From NCBI GenBank assembly GCA_963815505.1, contig CAWFGU010000010.1, positions 1-64,000 on the forward strand: 64,000 nt of DNA, given 5' to 3'. Position 1 is the first letter of the stretch. The number at the start of each line of letters is the position of its first letter. This DNA comes from CAXBBB01 sp963815505 (GTDB lineage Bacteria; Bacteroidota; Rhodothermia; Rhodothermales; BA12). Shown in pieces: positions 9,172 through 17,477 of the stretch. The position numbers were made by a program, and so were the translations under genes. The notes beneath the pieces were generated by a model. The model did no database searches. It saw only the letters and a list, made by a program, of their open reading frames with translations, and was not told the origin of the DNA.

Positions 9172-10248
9172 TCAGGCGGGCAAAACGGTCGCAAATGCGT
9201 CGGCGATTTGCGCGTCCGGCACGTCGCTCGCGAGGTACGGATCGCCTAACTCTCGCAGCAGCACGAGCCGGATCCGACCCTCGCTGCTCTTCTTGTCTCG
9301 CCGCATGATCGCTAGCAGTTCGGCCGCGTCGAGAGACGGAAGTGTGGGCGTTGGAAGCAAATCGAGCGCTTGCCAGGCGCGCGGGTCGAGCGGCTCGTTG
9401 AGGCGTTCCGACAGCCACGATGCCGCTCGCATGCCCAGGGCGACCGCCTCGCCGTGCGTCACCGTTCCATAGCCTAAGCGGGTTTCGAGCGCGTGTCCGA
9501 ACGTGTGGCCCAGATTCAGAAACGCTCGCCGCCCCGACTCGCGCTCATCCGCCGACACGACGCCCACTTTGACTGCTGCTGCCTGAGGAACGATGCGAGA
9601 CACTGTCGCCGGGTCACAGGCGAGAAGTGCGTCCCCGCTGTCGAGGATCACGTTGAGGAGGTCGCCGCCGTCGAGGAGCGCGTGTTTGACGGCTTCGGCC
9701 AGGCCGCTCGTCCACTCGCGCGTCGGAAGCGTCGTTAGCGCGGCCGTGTCGGCGAAGACCAAACGGGGAGGCCAGAACGCGCCGATCAGGTTCTTGCCCT
9801 GGGCGTGGTTGATGCCCGTTTTGCCGCCGATCGCGCTGTCGACCTGGGCGATGCTCGTCGTCGGGACTTGCACCAGCGGCAGGCCGCGCAGCAGCGTCGC
9901 CGCCAGGAAGCCTGCCAGATCGCCGACGACACCACCGCCCAGCGCGAAGATGGGCGTCGACCGCTCGACTCCCCACGTCAGCGCCCTGTCGTATAGAGCG
10001 GACAGATGGTCGACCGACTTGCTCGCTTCGCCTGCCGGAAGGGTGATCACGTGCGGCTCAAACCCCGACGCTCTGAGCGAATCCGAAACCGCATCCGCGT
10101 ACAGCGGCCCGACGTTGCTATCGGTGACGATCAGCGCTCGCCCGCTCAGCCCTACGCCGCGCGCGGCTTCGCCCAGCTTGGCCAGTGGCGCGAACCGGAC
10201 TGGATAGCTCCCGCCTGCGTGGCGGACGGTGAGGTCAGGGTGGGGCAT
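9172..10248 (-). CDS. aroB: 3-dehydroquinate synthase
   Basis: Second enzyme of the shikimate pathway: converts DAHP to 3-dehydroquinate using NAD+ and a divalent metal. Of 358 residues, the NAD-binding ALGGGVVGDLAGFLAAT, the RGLPLVQVPTTSIAQVDSAI stretch and GGKTGINHAQGKNLIGAF are near-invariant family blocks. Metal ligands are in EAVKHALL and NLGHTFGHALE. The length is normal. RNase R follows on the same strand after 53 bp; there is no other shikimate gene in the window. Confidence 0.97.
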   Translation of the reverse strand: MPHPDLTVRHAGGSYPVRFAPLAKLGEAARGVGLSGRALIVTDSNVGPLYADAVSDSLRASGFEPHVITLPAGEASKSVDHLSALYDRALTWGVERSTPIFALGGGVVGDLAGFLAATLLRGLPLVQVPTTSIAQVDSAIGGKTGINHAQGKNLIGAFWPPRLVFADTAALTTLPTREWTSGLAEAVKHALLDGGDLLNVILDSGDALLACDPATVSRIVPQAAAVKVGVVSADERESGRRAFLNLGHTFGHALETRLGYGTVTHGEAVALGMRAASWLSERLNEPLDPRAWQALDLLPTPTLPSLDAAELLAIMRRDKKSSEGRIRLVLLRELGDPYLASDVPDAQIADAFATVLPA

Positions 10249-10330
10249 CAGAGCGCGTTATGGAGTGCATTCAATGTCAGAGCGAGGGGCGGCGCGATCG
10301 GCGATCTGCGCCCTTGGAAGTACGTTCGGA

Positions 10331-10355
10331 GAGCCGCGCTTCGCTCGCAGTGACA
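10331..10355. repeat. Short dispersed-repeat-like sequence
   Basis: Read on the minus strand this 25-base stretch is TGTCACTGCGAGCGAAGCGC followed by GGCTC. It resembles the TCATTGCGAGGAGCGTAGCG element at 37473-37510. It lies between the amidohydrolase stop and the aroB start, in 132 bases without a gene. Short elements of this type are scattered in many bacterial genomes. With one partial copy the call is weak. Confidence 0.3.
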
Positions 10356-10380
10356 AATGCGAGCAGTAGGGTAATGGCAG

Positions 10381-12033
10381 CTACAAGCTGCCGTAGATCG
10401 CCTCGCCGTCGAGGTAGGTCGCCACCACTTCGGCGCCCAGGATCTCGCTGGTCGGGACCGTCATGATGTCGCGCGAGAGGACGACGAAGTCTGCGCGCTT
10501 GCCGGGCGTGAGGCTGCCGACTTCGTCTTCCATGAATCCTGCGTAGGCGGCGTCGAGCGTGAAGCCGCGTAGCGCCTCTTCGCGCGTGAGCGACTGGCTG
10601 GGGTACCATCCGCCTTCGGGCATCTGATCCGCGTCCTGTCGTGTGACCGAAGCGTAGAAGCCGAGCAGCGGGTCGACGCGCTCGACGGGGAAGTCGGACC
10701 CGAGAGCGAGGCGCGCGCCGCTATCGAGGAAACTGCGCCACGCGTAAGCCCCCCGTATGCGGTCCGGCCCGACACGAGCTTCGGCCCACGGCATGTCGCT
10801 CGTGGCGTGTGTGGGCTGCACCGAAGCGATGATGCCGAGCGGCGCAAACCGGGCGATGTCATCAGGCGATACCACCACTTGGGCATGCTCGATGCGGTGG
10901 CGTCCGGCGTTCTGCGTCGCCTGCGGAATCATCTGCGCGTACGTGTCGAGCACGATGCGGTTGGCCCTGTCGCCGATGGCGTGCGTGTTGACCTGCAGGC
11001 CGCAGTCCATCGCCCGAGCTACGATGTCGGCGAAGCGGTCGGGCGCGGTCAGCAGCAGTCCGTGGTTGGCCGCGTCGTCTGAATAGGGTTCGATCATCGC
11101 CGCACCTCGGCTACCCAGCGCGCCGTCCATGTAGAGCTTGAGCGAGCGGACCGACAGGCGACCCTCGTAATCCGGCATCAATCCCTGATCGCAATAGTGA
11201 TCCATCGTCAGCCCCTCGCCGCCGATCATCGCGTAGAGACGAAGCGGAAAACGCCCACCGTCGATGGCGTTCTGATAGAGCCGGATCGTGCCCAGCGAGA
11301 TGCCTGCTTCGTGGATGCCCGTTAGCCCGTAGCGCGCGGTCTCTGCGAGCGCGCGTTCGAGCATGACGGTCTGTTCGGCCATCGAAGGCGAGGGCACCGC
11401 GCGTCCGACTAGGCCAGCTGCGTTGTCGATGAACACGCCGGTCGGTCGGCCTTGTGCATCCTTAAGGACGGATCCGCCCTCGGGATCAGCCGGGGCCATC
11501 GCGTTCGGGTCGATTCCGGCGGCGCGCAAGGCGGCAGAGTTGGCCCAGTCCGCGTGGCCATCGATACGTTGCAGCCAGACAGGACGGTCGGGAAAGGCAG
11601 CATCGAGATCGGCGGCTGTCGGGAAGTCCGTGTTCGGCCAGTCGTTCTGATCCCATCCACGTCCCGTCAGCCAGGCGCCGTCGGGCAAACCCTGCGCGAA
11701 CGATTGGAGCCGAGTTATCACGTCGGCTCGCGACGCTGCGCCGACCAGATCCGCAGACAGCAGCGCACCGCCCAGGTTCATCAGGTGCGCGTGAGCGTCG
11801 ATCAAGCCGGGGACAACCGTGCGGCCCCCAGCGTCGATGACCGTAGCGCGCGGATGGGCGGCCCGCAGGTCGGCTCCACTTCCGACGGCGAGGATGCGCC
11901 CGTTCTCGTACGCCATCGCCTGGGCCACAGGTGCGTCTGAATCGACGGTGTAGATCGTCGCGTTGACGAGCAGCGTCGGTTGTGCCTGGGCGACGAGCGG
12001 AAGGAGGAGAACGAGAAATAGCAAGCGGAGCAT
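10381..12033 (-). CDS. Exported amidohydrolase, YtcJ-like (amidohydrolase 3)
   Basis: A 550-residue metal-dependent hydrolase of the amidohydrolase superfamily. A signal peptide (MLRLLFLVLLLPLVAQAQ) sends it to the periplasm. Metal-site motifs are GLIDAHAHLMNLGG at the first strand, LYMDGALGSRGA, THAIGDRANR, HRIEHAQ and GSDFPVE. The composite domain closes with LTPGKRADFVVL, usual in the family. The natural substrate is not predictable; YtcJ-type members act on N-acyl or imide-like compounds. A TAGATTTG box lies 25 bp upstream of the ATG. Confidence 0.9.
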   Translation of the reverse strand: MLRLLFLVLLLPLVAQAQPTLLVNATIYTVDSDAPVAQAMAYENGRILAVGSGADLRAAHPRATVIDAGGRTVVPGLIDAHAHLMNLGGALLSADLVGAASRADVITRLQSFAQGLPDGAWLTGRGWDQNDWPNTDFPTAADLDAAFPDRPVWLQRIDGHADWANSAALRAAGIDPNAMAPADPEGGSVLKDAQGRPTGVFIDNAAGLVGRAVPSPSMAEQTVMLERALAETARYGLTGIHEAGISLGTIRLYQNAIDGGRFPLRLYAMIGGEGLTMDHYCDQGLMPDYEGRLSVRSLKLYMDGALGSRGAAMIEPYSDDAANHGLLLTAPDRFADIVARAMDCGLQVNTHAIGDRANRIVLDTYAQMIPQATQNAGRHRIEHAQVVVSPDDIARFAPLGIIASVQPTHATSDMPWAEARVGPDRIRGAYAWRSFLDSGARLALGSDFPVERVDPLLGFYASVTRQDADQMPEGGWYPSQSLTREEALRGFTLDAAYAGFMEDEVGSLTPGKRADFVVLSRDIMTVPTSEILGAEVVATYLDGEAIYGSL

Positions 12034-12058
12034 TCGGCGAGTCTGGTTTGGGAGGTCC

Positions 12059-12066
12059 CAAATCTA
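12059..12066 (-). promoter_or_regulatory. Bacteroidota-type -7 box TAGATTTG
   Basis: On the minus strand the sequence is TAGATTTG, a perfect match to TAnnTTTG, ending 25 bp before the amidohydrolase ATG at 12033. No TTG lies at the usual 19-21 bp upstream spacing, so only the -7 half is supported. Confidence 0.5.
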
Positions 12067-12193
12067 CGGCGTGGCGAGACCACGTCTAGAGGGGCAACAC
12101 GAACCCGCCTCGCTGCGGACGACTTGGCGGCTTCCATTGGTCGCGGAGCCTCTGAGCCTGATCGCCGGTACCGGACCCAACTCCATTTCGCCG

Positions 12194-13186
12194 ATGAAAT
12201 CTGTTATCGCAACCGAGAAACGACTTCGATTTGTCGATCGTCCCGATCCCGTCGCCAAAGCGGGTGAGGTGCTGATCGACGTACGTGCAACAGCCGTCAA
12301 CCGCGCTGACTTACTGCAAGCCGCCGGACACTACGATCCGCCGCCGGGCGCATCGGACGTGCTGGGGTTGGAAGCCGTCGGAGAAGTCGTGTCGGTAGGG
12401 GAGGGCGTCGCCGAGGAGTGGATCGGAAAGCGCGTCGGAGCGCTGCTGGCAGGCGGTGGATACGCCGAGCGCGTCGCGGTCCACGTTGGCAGCGTGTTCG
12501 CTCTGCCTCGCGAGGCGAGCTGGATCGAAGGCGCCGCTATTCCCGAAGTGTTTCTGACGGCGCATCAAGCGCTCGACGTGATTGGGCGAGTGCGGCCCGG
12601 AGAGCACGTGCTGATTCATGCCGGAGCGAGCGGTGTCGGAACGGCGGCTATTCAGTTGGCCCGGCTGCGCGGCGCGATCCCGCACGTGACGGCCTCACCC
12701 GCCAAGCACGACGCTTGCCGCGCGTTGGGCGCTGAATCGGCGACGGATTACCACGATTCGGGCTGGCCCACCCGTGTCCTCGAGGCGACGGGCGGAGTGG
12801 GCGCTAGCGTCATCCTCGACTTTATCGGCGCTCCTTACGCCGCACACCACGTCCGCCTGCTCGCAAAGGATGGACGATGGATCGTGCTCGGGCTTATGGG
12901 CACGTCCGACGAGCGCGGCACCTCCATCGACGCGCTCGACCTGCGCGAGCTGTTCGCTAAGCGCGCCACGCTGGTCACGTCGACCCTCCGCAGCCGCGAC
13001 TTGGCCTACAAAGCCGCCCTCGTGCGCAGCTTTGCATCCGACGTGCTGCCCGCATTCACGACCGGCGCGCTTCGCCCCGTCGTCGACCGCACGTTCGCCC
13101 TCGCCGACGTGGCCGAGGCCCACGCCTACGTCAAGGGGCGCAAAAACGTCGGCAAAGTCGTGTTGACGTTGGACCAGACCTCGTAG
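12194..13186 (+). CDS. NAD(P)H quinone oxidoreductase, zinc-free MDR family
   Basis: A 330-residue oxidoreductase of the medium-chain dehydrogenase family (quinone oxidoreductase / PIG3 branch). The N-domain has ATAVNRADLLQAAGHYDPPP and DVLGLEAVGEVVSVGEG; the NADPH-binding Rossmann part has VLIHAGASGVGTAAIQLARL. Zinc-binding cysteines of alcohol dehydrogenases are absent. The ATG at 12194 is chosen because homology starts at KSVIATEKRLRFVDRPDP; the leader is C-rich with no Shine-Dalgarno site. It is divergent from the amidohydrolase gene. Its stop codon lies inside a perfect 32-bp palindrome. Confidence 0.92.
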   Translation: MKSVIATEKRLRFVDRPDPVAKAGEVLIDVRATAVNRADLLQAAGHYDPPPGASDVLGLEAVGEVVSVGEGVAEEWIGKRVGALLAGGGYAERVAVHVGSVFALPREASWIEGAAIPEVFLTAHQALDVIGRVRPGEHVLIHAGASGVGTAAIQLARLRGAIPHVTASPAKHDACRALGAESATDYHDSGWPTRVLEATGGVGASVILDFIGAPYAAHHVRLLAKDGRWIVLGLMGTSDERGTSIDALDLRELFAKRATLVTSTLRSRDLAYKAALVRSFASDVLPAFTTGALRPVVDRTFALADVAEAHAYVKGRKNVGKVVLTLDQTS

Positions 13187-13212
13187 CGACGGGGCATGCC
13201 CCGTCGCTACGA
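13181..13212. repeat. Perfect 32-bp palindrome between convergent genes
   Basis: Each 16-base arm is TCGTAGCGACGGGGCA and its exact reverse complement, with no loop. The qor stop codon (13184-13186) lies in the left arm, and the pgk stop is 6 bp to the right on the other strand. As RNA it would fold into a strong hairpin from either direction, so it may end both transcripts. There is no T-run on either side. Palindromes of this style are often dispersed in multiple copies. Confidence 0.75.
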
Positions 13213-13217
13213 GCGCA

Positions 13218-14387
13218 CTATCCCAGCGCTTCTATTCCAGGCAGCGTCACGCCTTCGAGAAATTCGAGCATCGCCCCGCCGCCCGTCGACACGTGCGAGA
13301 CCTCGTCGGCCTTGCCGCTCTGCACGATGGCCGCAACCGAATCGCCTCCCCCGACGACTGCTAACGCGCCATTCGCGGTAGCATCCGCCATCGCTTGGGC
13401 AACGGCGAACGTGCCCTTGCTGAATGTCTCCATCTCAAACACGCCCATCGGCCCGTTCCAGACGACGGTTTTTGCCGAGCGGATAAGATCGCCGTAACGG
13501 GCAATCGTGTCGGGGCCGATGTCTAGCGCCATCGTTCCTTCGGGGATTTCGTCCTGGACGATTTGTGTCGCAGCTTCGTTGGAAAACGCGTCGGCGGCGA
13601 TGTGATCGCGAGGGAGGACGATGCGCCCGTCGGCTTCGTCGAACAGCTGCTTGGCCAAGCCGAGTTTGTCCTCCTCGACCATGCTCGCGCCGACGTTGTG
13701 GCCCAGCGCTTTTAAAAACGTGTAGCTCATCGCGCCGCCGATCAGGATCTGATCGGCGGTGCCCATGAGCGAGCGGATCACGCCAATCTTGTCCGACACC
13801 TTGGCTCCGCCCAGAATCGCGACGAACGGCTTGGCGGGCGTGCCGAGCAGCTGTCCCAGATACTCGACTTCCTTGGCGAGCAGCAAACCACCGGCTTTCT
13901 CCTGGACGCGTCGGGCGACGCCGTCGGTCGAGGCGTGGGCGCGGTGGGCCGATCCGAAGGCGTCGTTGATGTACACATCGGCGAGGGCGGCGAGGCCGTC
14001 GGCTACGTCGTCCGCGTTCTTGGTTTCGCCTGCCAAGAATCGCGTGTTTTCGAGCACGAGGATCTCGCCTTCCTTCAGCTTGGAAGCGGCAGCTTCGGCT
14101 TCGGGGCCGATCGTCGCGTCGCTAAAACTGACCGGCGCTTCGACGAGCGTGCCCAGGTGATCTGCGATGGGGCGGAGGCTGAAGGCATCGTCGGCGTGGC
14201 CTTTGGGGCGGCCCAGATGCGAGGCGAGGATGACACGTGCGCCGCGTCCAATCAGATGGGTGATGGTCGGAAGGGCAGCGGTGATGCGCGTGTCGTCGGT
14301 GATCGTCTTGCCGTCGAGCGGCACGTTGAAGTCGACGCGGACGAGGACGCGCTTGCCGGTCACGTCGAGGGAATCCAGGGTGTTCAT
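13218..14387 (-). CDS. pgk: Phosphoglycerate kinase
   Basis: Glycolytic enzyme that transfers phosphate from 1,3-bisphosphoglycerate to ADP. The 389 residues match the normal length. Conserved blocks include KRVLVRVDFNVPLDG, HLGRPKG, LLENTRF-like LVLENTRFLAGE, FVAILGGAKVSDKI, and the C-terminal nucleotide loop VVGGGDSVAAI followed by HVSTGGGAMLEFLEG. It stands alone, without gap, and is convergent with qor. Confidence 0.98.
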   Translation of the reverse strand: MNTLDSLDVTGKRVLVRVDFNVPLDGKTITDDTRITAALPTITHLIGRGARVILASHLGRPKGHADDAFSLRPIADHLGTLVEAPVSFSDATIGPEAEAAASKLKEGEILVLENTRFLAGETKNADDVADGLAALADVYINDAFGSAHRAHASTDGVARRVQEKAGGLLLAKEVEYLGQLLGTPAKPFVAILGGAKVSDKIGVIRSLMGTADQILIGGAMSYTFLKALGHNVGASMVEEDKLGLAKQLFDEADGRIVLPRDHIAADAFSNEAATQIVQDEIPEGTMALDIGPDTIARYGDLIRSAKTVVWNGPMGVFEMETFSKGTFAVAQAMADATANGALAVVGGGDSVAAIVQSGKADEVSHVSTGGGAMLEFLEGVTLPGIEALG

Positions 14388-14415
14388 AGTCGGAAGTAGG
14401 GGTGTCGCAAACAGA

Positions 14416-14452
14416 CGCGCGCGCCCTCCGAACGGTTCGGAAGGCGCGCGCG
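14416..14452 (-). terminator. Hairpin terminator of the sigma factor gene
   Basis: A 17-bp stem with one mismatch joins 14416-14432 to 14436-14452 around a CGG loop. It lies 17 bp past the sigma-factor stop. On the minus strand it is followed by TCTGTTTGC, a weak T-rich tract. Confidence 0.7.
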
Positions 14453-14468
14453 GGGAAGGGAGGCAGGG

Positions 14469-15161
14469 TCAGATGGCCTGGCCTATGGTGTAGGGCGCCG
14501 GAGCGGGCGTCTCTTCGACTTCGGCGATCTGAGCCGGACGCTCCTTGTACGGGTAGATCTCTTTGAGCAGCGCCTGGAGCTTGGTCCGTCCCCGATTGAT
14601 GCGGCTCTTGACCGTGCCCATCGGCAGTCCGGTGATCTCGGCGATTTCCTCGTAAGCGAGCTGCTGAACGTCGCGTAGGACGACGACTTCGCGGAACGTC
14701 GACGGAATCTCTTTGAGCGCCTGCTGGATGTAGTTGTCCTGGATCATCTGCTCAGCCGACTTGTCGGGCAAGAACGTCTCGTCGGGGATTTCCATCTCGT
14801 ACTCCTCGTTGTCGCGGTTGACCGACTGGAGCGAGTACATCCGGCGACGCTTGCGTTTGCGATACTCAGACCGCGCGAGGTTGCCCGCAATGGTATAGAG
14901 CCACGTCGAGAACTTGGCGATGCGTTGGTAGCTGTGCCGGTTGCGGTGGACGCGCAGGAACGTCTCTTGGAGCAGGTCTTCGCATCGCTTCACGTCACCT
15001 AAGAAGCCGTACAGGTAGCGCATCAGGCGCTCCGAATAGCGGTCGACGAGCAGATTGAACGCCTCGACGGTTCCGGCCTGAAACTGCTCCATCAGGTCCT
15101 CATCGCTCATCGCACGGAGCGTTTGCTGTCGCGGTGAAAGCGTGGTCGAATCCGATTGCAT
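14469..15161 (-). CDS. RNA polymerase sigma factor, ECF family
   Basis: A 230-residue sigma-70 family ECF factor. Region 2 has AFNLLVDRYSERLMRYLYGF, DLLQETFLRVHRNRHSYQ and KFSTWLYTIAGNLARSEYRK. Region 4 has IPSTFREVVVLRDVQQLAYE, EIAEITGLPMGTVKSRI and NRGRTKL, the helix-turn-helix that reads the -35 element. I chose ATG 15161; an in-frame GTG ten codons earlier is possible. No anti-sigma gene is adjacent. A C-terminal tail of about 25 residues rich in A, P and E extends beyond region 4. Confidence 0.93.
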   Translation of the reverse strand: MQSDSTTLSPRQQTLRAMSDEDLMEQFQAGTVEAFNLLVDRYSERLMRYLYGFLGDVKRCEDLLQETFLRVHRNRHSYQRIAKFSTWLYTIAGNLARSEYRKRKRRRMYSLQSVNRDNEEYEMEIPDETFLPDKSAEQMIQDNYIQQALKEIPSTFREVVVLRDVQQLAYEEIAEITGLPMGTVKSRINRGRTKLQALLKEIYPYKERPAQIAEVEETPAPAPYTIGQAI

Positions 15162-15363
15162 GGATCCGGGAAGCGTGGCGTTGTCTAGCACAAGCGTAAG
15201 GGTAGGTGGTCGTGAGGGAGGGCCGAACCGTCACACAAGAGCGCCGACTCGGATCAAAAGGATACGAGTTCCCGTCGGCAGTGGCAGTAACGATGAGGTG
15301 AGCGGGAAGCGTCACCGCTGTTCCTCGCTTGGTGGACAGGTGGCTGGTTCGCTGGCGGCTCGC

Positions 15364-15370
15364 TACTTTG
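15364..15370 (+). promoter_or_regulatory. -7-like box TACTTTG
   Basis: TACTTTG ends 24 bp before the isoaspartyl peptidase ATG at 15395. Nearly identical TA[CG]TTTG boxes precede other plus-strand genes in the window at similar distance. No TTG at the proper upstream spacing. Confidence 0.4.
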
Positions 15371-15394
15371 ACCCTTCACCTTTCCCACGCCGCC

Positions 15395-16390
15395 ATGCGC
15401 TTGCTGCTCCTCGCTCTCCTGTTCGTTGTCTCAACCGCTGCCGCGCAGGACGGCCCCATTGCCATTGCTATCCATGGCGGAGCGGGCACGATTACGCGCG
15501 ACAACATGACACCCGAAACCGAAGCGGCTTACGAGCAGGCACTCGAAACCGCGCTGCGTGCCGGTCATGCCATCCTCGAATCGGGCGGAAGCAGTCTGGA
15601 CGCTGTGGTCGCTGCGATTCAGTCGATGGAGGCCGATCCGCTGTTCAACGCGGGCGTCGGTGCTGTCCTGACCGAAGAGGGTGTGGCCGAACTCGACGCG
15701 TCGATCATGAGCGGAGCCGACCTCGACGCCGGAGCCGTCGCCGGAGTGCGGACCGTCGAGTCACCGATCGCGCTTGCGCGTGCCGTGATGGAGCAGTCGC
15801 CGCACGTTATGATGGCGAGCAGCGGGGCCGAGGCGTTCGCCCTCTCGATCGGTATCCCGGTTGTCGACAACGCGATGTTCGTCACGCCACGTCGGCAGCA
15901 GTCGCTCGACCGCGCGATGGAGCGCCGAATGCGGACCGGTGCGCTGCCCGACAGCTTTTCGGTCGGAGCCGAGCGCATGGGGACGGTCGGTGCCGTCGCG
16001 CTCGACCGAATGGGCAACTTGGCCGCGGGCACGAGTACTGGAGGCATGACAGCCAAGCAGTTTGGCCGCGTCGGCGATGCGCCGATCATCGGAGCGGGCA
16101 CCTACGCCGACAACGAAACCGCCGCCATCTCGGCGACCGGACACGGCGAATACTTCATCCGCGGCGTCGTCGCGCACGACGTAGCGTCCATGATGCGCTA
16201 CACCGGACTGTCGCTTTCCGCATCCGCAAACGCCGTCATCCACGGCCGTCTGACGGACCTGGGCGGTACGGGCGGCATCATCGCGATGGACCGCGAAGGC
16301 AACGTGTCGATGCCGTTCAACACGTCTGGGATGTATAGAGGCGTGATTTCGACCGACGGTGAACTCACGTTGGGCATCTACCGAGACTGA
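15395..16390 (+). CDS. Exported isoaspartyl peptidase / L-asparaginase (Ntn hydrolase)
   Basis: A 331-residue plant-type asparaginase (glycosylasparaginase fold) that removes isoaspartyl dipeptides or asparagine side-chain amide. The N-terminus MRLLLLALLFVVSTAAAQ is a signal peptide, so the enzyme acts outside the cytoplasm. Conserved parts are IAIHGGAGTI, GSSLDAVVAAIQSMEADP and FNAGVGAVLTEEGVAELDAS. Autoproteolysis is expected before the threonine in MGTVGAVALDRMGNLAAGTS, which becomes the nucleophile; STGGMTAKQFGRVGDAPIIG follows. The start at 15395 keeps the signal peptide. Confidence 0.94.
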   Translation: MRLLLLALLFVVSTAAAQDGPIAIAIHGGAGTITRDNMTPETEAAYEQALETALRAGHAILESGGSSLDAVVAAIQSMEADPLFNAGVGAVLTEEGVAELDASIMSGADLDAGAVAGVRTVESPIALARAVMEQSPHVMMASSGAEAFALSIGIPVVDNAMFVTPRRQQSLDRAMERRMRTGALPDSFSVGAERMGTVGAVALDRMGNLAAGTSTGGMTAKQFGRVGDAPIIGAGTYADNETAAISATGHGEYFIRGVVAHDVASMMRYTGLSLSASANAVIHGRLTDLGGTGGIIAMDREGNVSMPFNTSGMYRGVISTDGELTLGIYRD

Positions 16391-16466
16391 TTAGGCGGCT
16401 GGCCGAACCGCAGTGGGCACGCGCTTTGGATGAAAATGGGCAACCCTCGTCCACACCTCCAACGCC

Positions 16467-16967
16467 ATGCTGCGCTTCTCTACGGTTCTCCCGCTACTGA
16501 TCCTCCCGTTTCTGCTCGCCGCCTGCGACACGACCTACGTCGAGGATCCGTCCGCCGTCATCGTAAGCTTCAACACTGACTTTCGCATGGCTGACGCCGC
16601 CATCAGCGGATCGGTGGCGAGTGTCAGCTACGACGTGCCCGATTTGACCGGCAACATCGTCGATGGCGGGGTCGTGCTGGCCTACTTCCGCGAGCAGAAT
16701 ACGTGGACCGCGATGCCCTACACCTACGGCGTCGACTCGCAGGACTTGGCGGCTGTCGACTACACCGTCTCGCTGGGTTATGCGTTCGACGTGCGCACGC
16801 TCGAGGTTTTCTACGAAGCATCGACCGATCAGATCGACCTCGCACAGCTGCCCGATCGGCGCATCAAAGTCGTCCTGCTCGACGCCACCGTCGCGCTCGG
16901 CAAGAATCAGAGCGTCGACCTGTCCGATTGGGAGCAGGTCAAAGTGGCTTACGGTCTGAGCGACTGA
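16467..16967 (+). CDS. Lipoprotein, unknown function
   Basis: A 166-residue protein that I do not recognise. The signal peptide ends in the lipobox LLAAC at residues 16-20, so it is a predicted lipoprotein. The mature part looks all-beta (ISGSVASVSYDVPDLTGNIV, GGVVLAYFREQNTWTAMPY) with conserved-looking DRRIKVVLLD near the end. Similar small lipoproteins with an YFRxxxxWxxLPY-like stretch are common in Bacteroidota. It follows the isoaspartyl peptidase by 76 bp on the same strand. Confidence 0.65.
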   Translation: MLRFSTVLPLLILPFLLAACDTTYVEDPSAVIVSFNTDFRMADAAISGSVASVSYDVPDLTGNIVDGGVVLAYFREQNTWTAMPYTYGVDSQDLAAVDYTVSLGYAFDVRTLEVFYEASTDQIDLAQLPDRRIKVVLLDATVALGKNQSVDLSDWEQVKVAYGLSD

Positions 16968-17004
16968 CTTCCAGGTACGGACCGGTCTGAATCTTCCGGA
17001 TCTC

Positions 17005-17041
17005 ACGAGCGCCACCTCTCGACTGAGAGGGCGGCGCTCGT
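17005..17041 (+). terminator. Hairpin after the 16.5-kb lipoprotein gene
   Basis: The outer stem ACGAGCGCC (17005-17013) pairs with GGCGCTCGT (17033-17041). Inside it CTCTC pairs with GAGAG around GACT. CGGTTT follows, a short T-run. It lies 38 bp after the lipoprotein stop and 5 bp before the stop of the convergent gene, so it may serve both. Confidence 0.65.
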
Positions 17042-17045
17042 CGGT

Positions 17046-17432
17046 TTAGGCCGTTGCCTCGACCCTTCGCCCACCAATGGTTCGCCCGATCCAGGCGACG
17101 GCCCACGCGGTCATGCCGTAGACGCTCCAGAACGCGACGAAGCCCGTGGCAAATGGCAGGACTTCGGGGCTGTCGAGACGAAAGCCTGTGATCAGCAGAA
17201 AGCCGACGAACCAGAGTAGGGTACCCGCTACAAAGCCGAGTGCCGACCACGCAGCAACGGTTGTCGCTTTTTGCGGTGAGCGGGCAGCGAAGAAGCCCGC
17301 GCATCCCAAACTCAGGATCAAGAGCAAGACGGGAAGCAAAGCGCCCTCGTCCCACGGCTGAAGGGTTTGCCCTGCGGCCGATGGAAGAATCCAGATCGAA
17401 GCGGCCAGAGCGAAGGGGACAATGCGAAGCAT
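17046..17432 (-). CDS. Small inner-membrane protein, unknown function
   Basis: A 128-residue protein with an N-terminal hydrophobic segment that may be a cleaved signal (IVPFALAASIWILPSAAGQ) and three later membrane spans near residues 32-50, 60-82 and 90-116. The tail is RTIGGRRVEATA. No family is recognised. It is convergent with the lipoprotein gene at 16467. The leader contains TAGATTAG, close to a TAnnTTTG box. There is little sign of function. Confidence 0.55.
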   Translation of the reverse strand: MLRIVPFALAASIWILPSAAGQTLQPWDEGALLPVLLLILSLGCAGFFAARSPQKATTVAAWSALGFVAGTLLWFVGFLLITGFRLDSPEVLPFATGFVAFWSVYGMTAWAVAWIGRTIGGRRVEATA

Positions 17433-17477
17433 GACTAAGCAGATTGATGTTAGCCTAATCTACACTCTTCGTCTGTT

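Noticed and set aside
7712..9472. Long plus-strand open frame of about 586 codons opposite rnr
   Set aside because: Codon-aligned shadow of RNase R in high-GC DNA; no family motif, and its composition mirrors the antisense.
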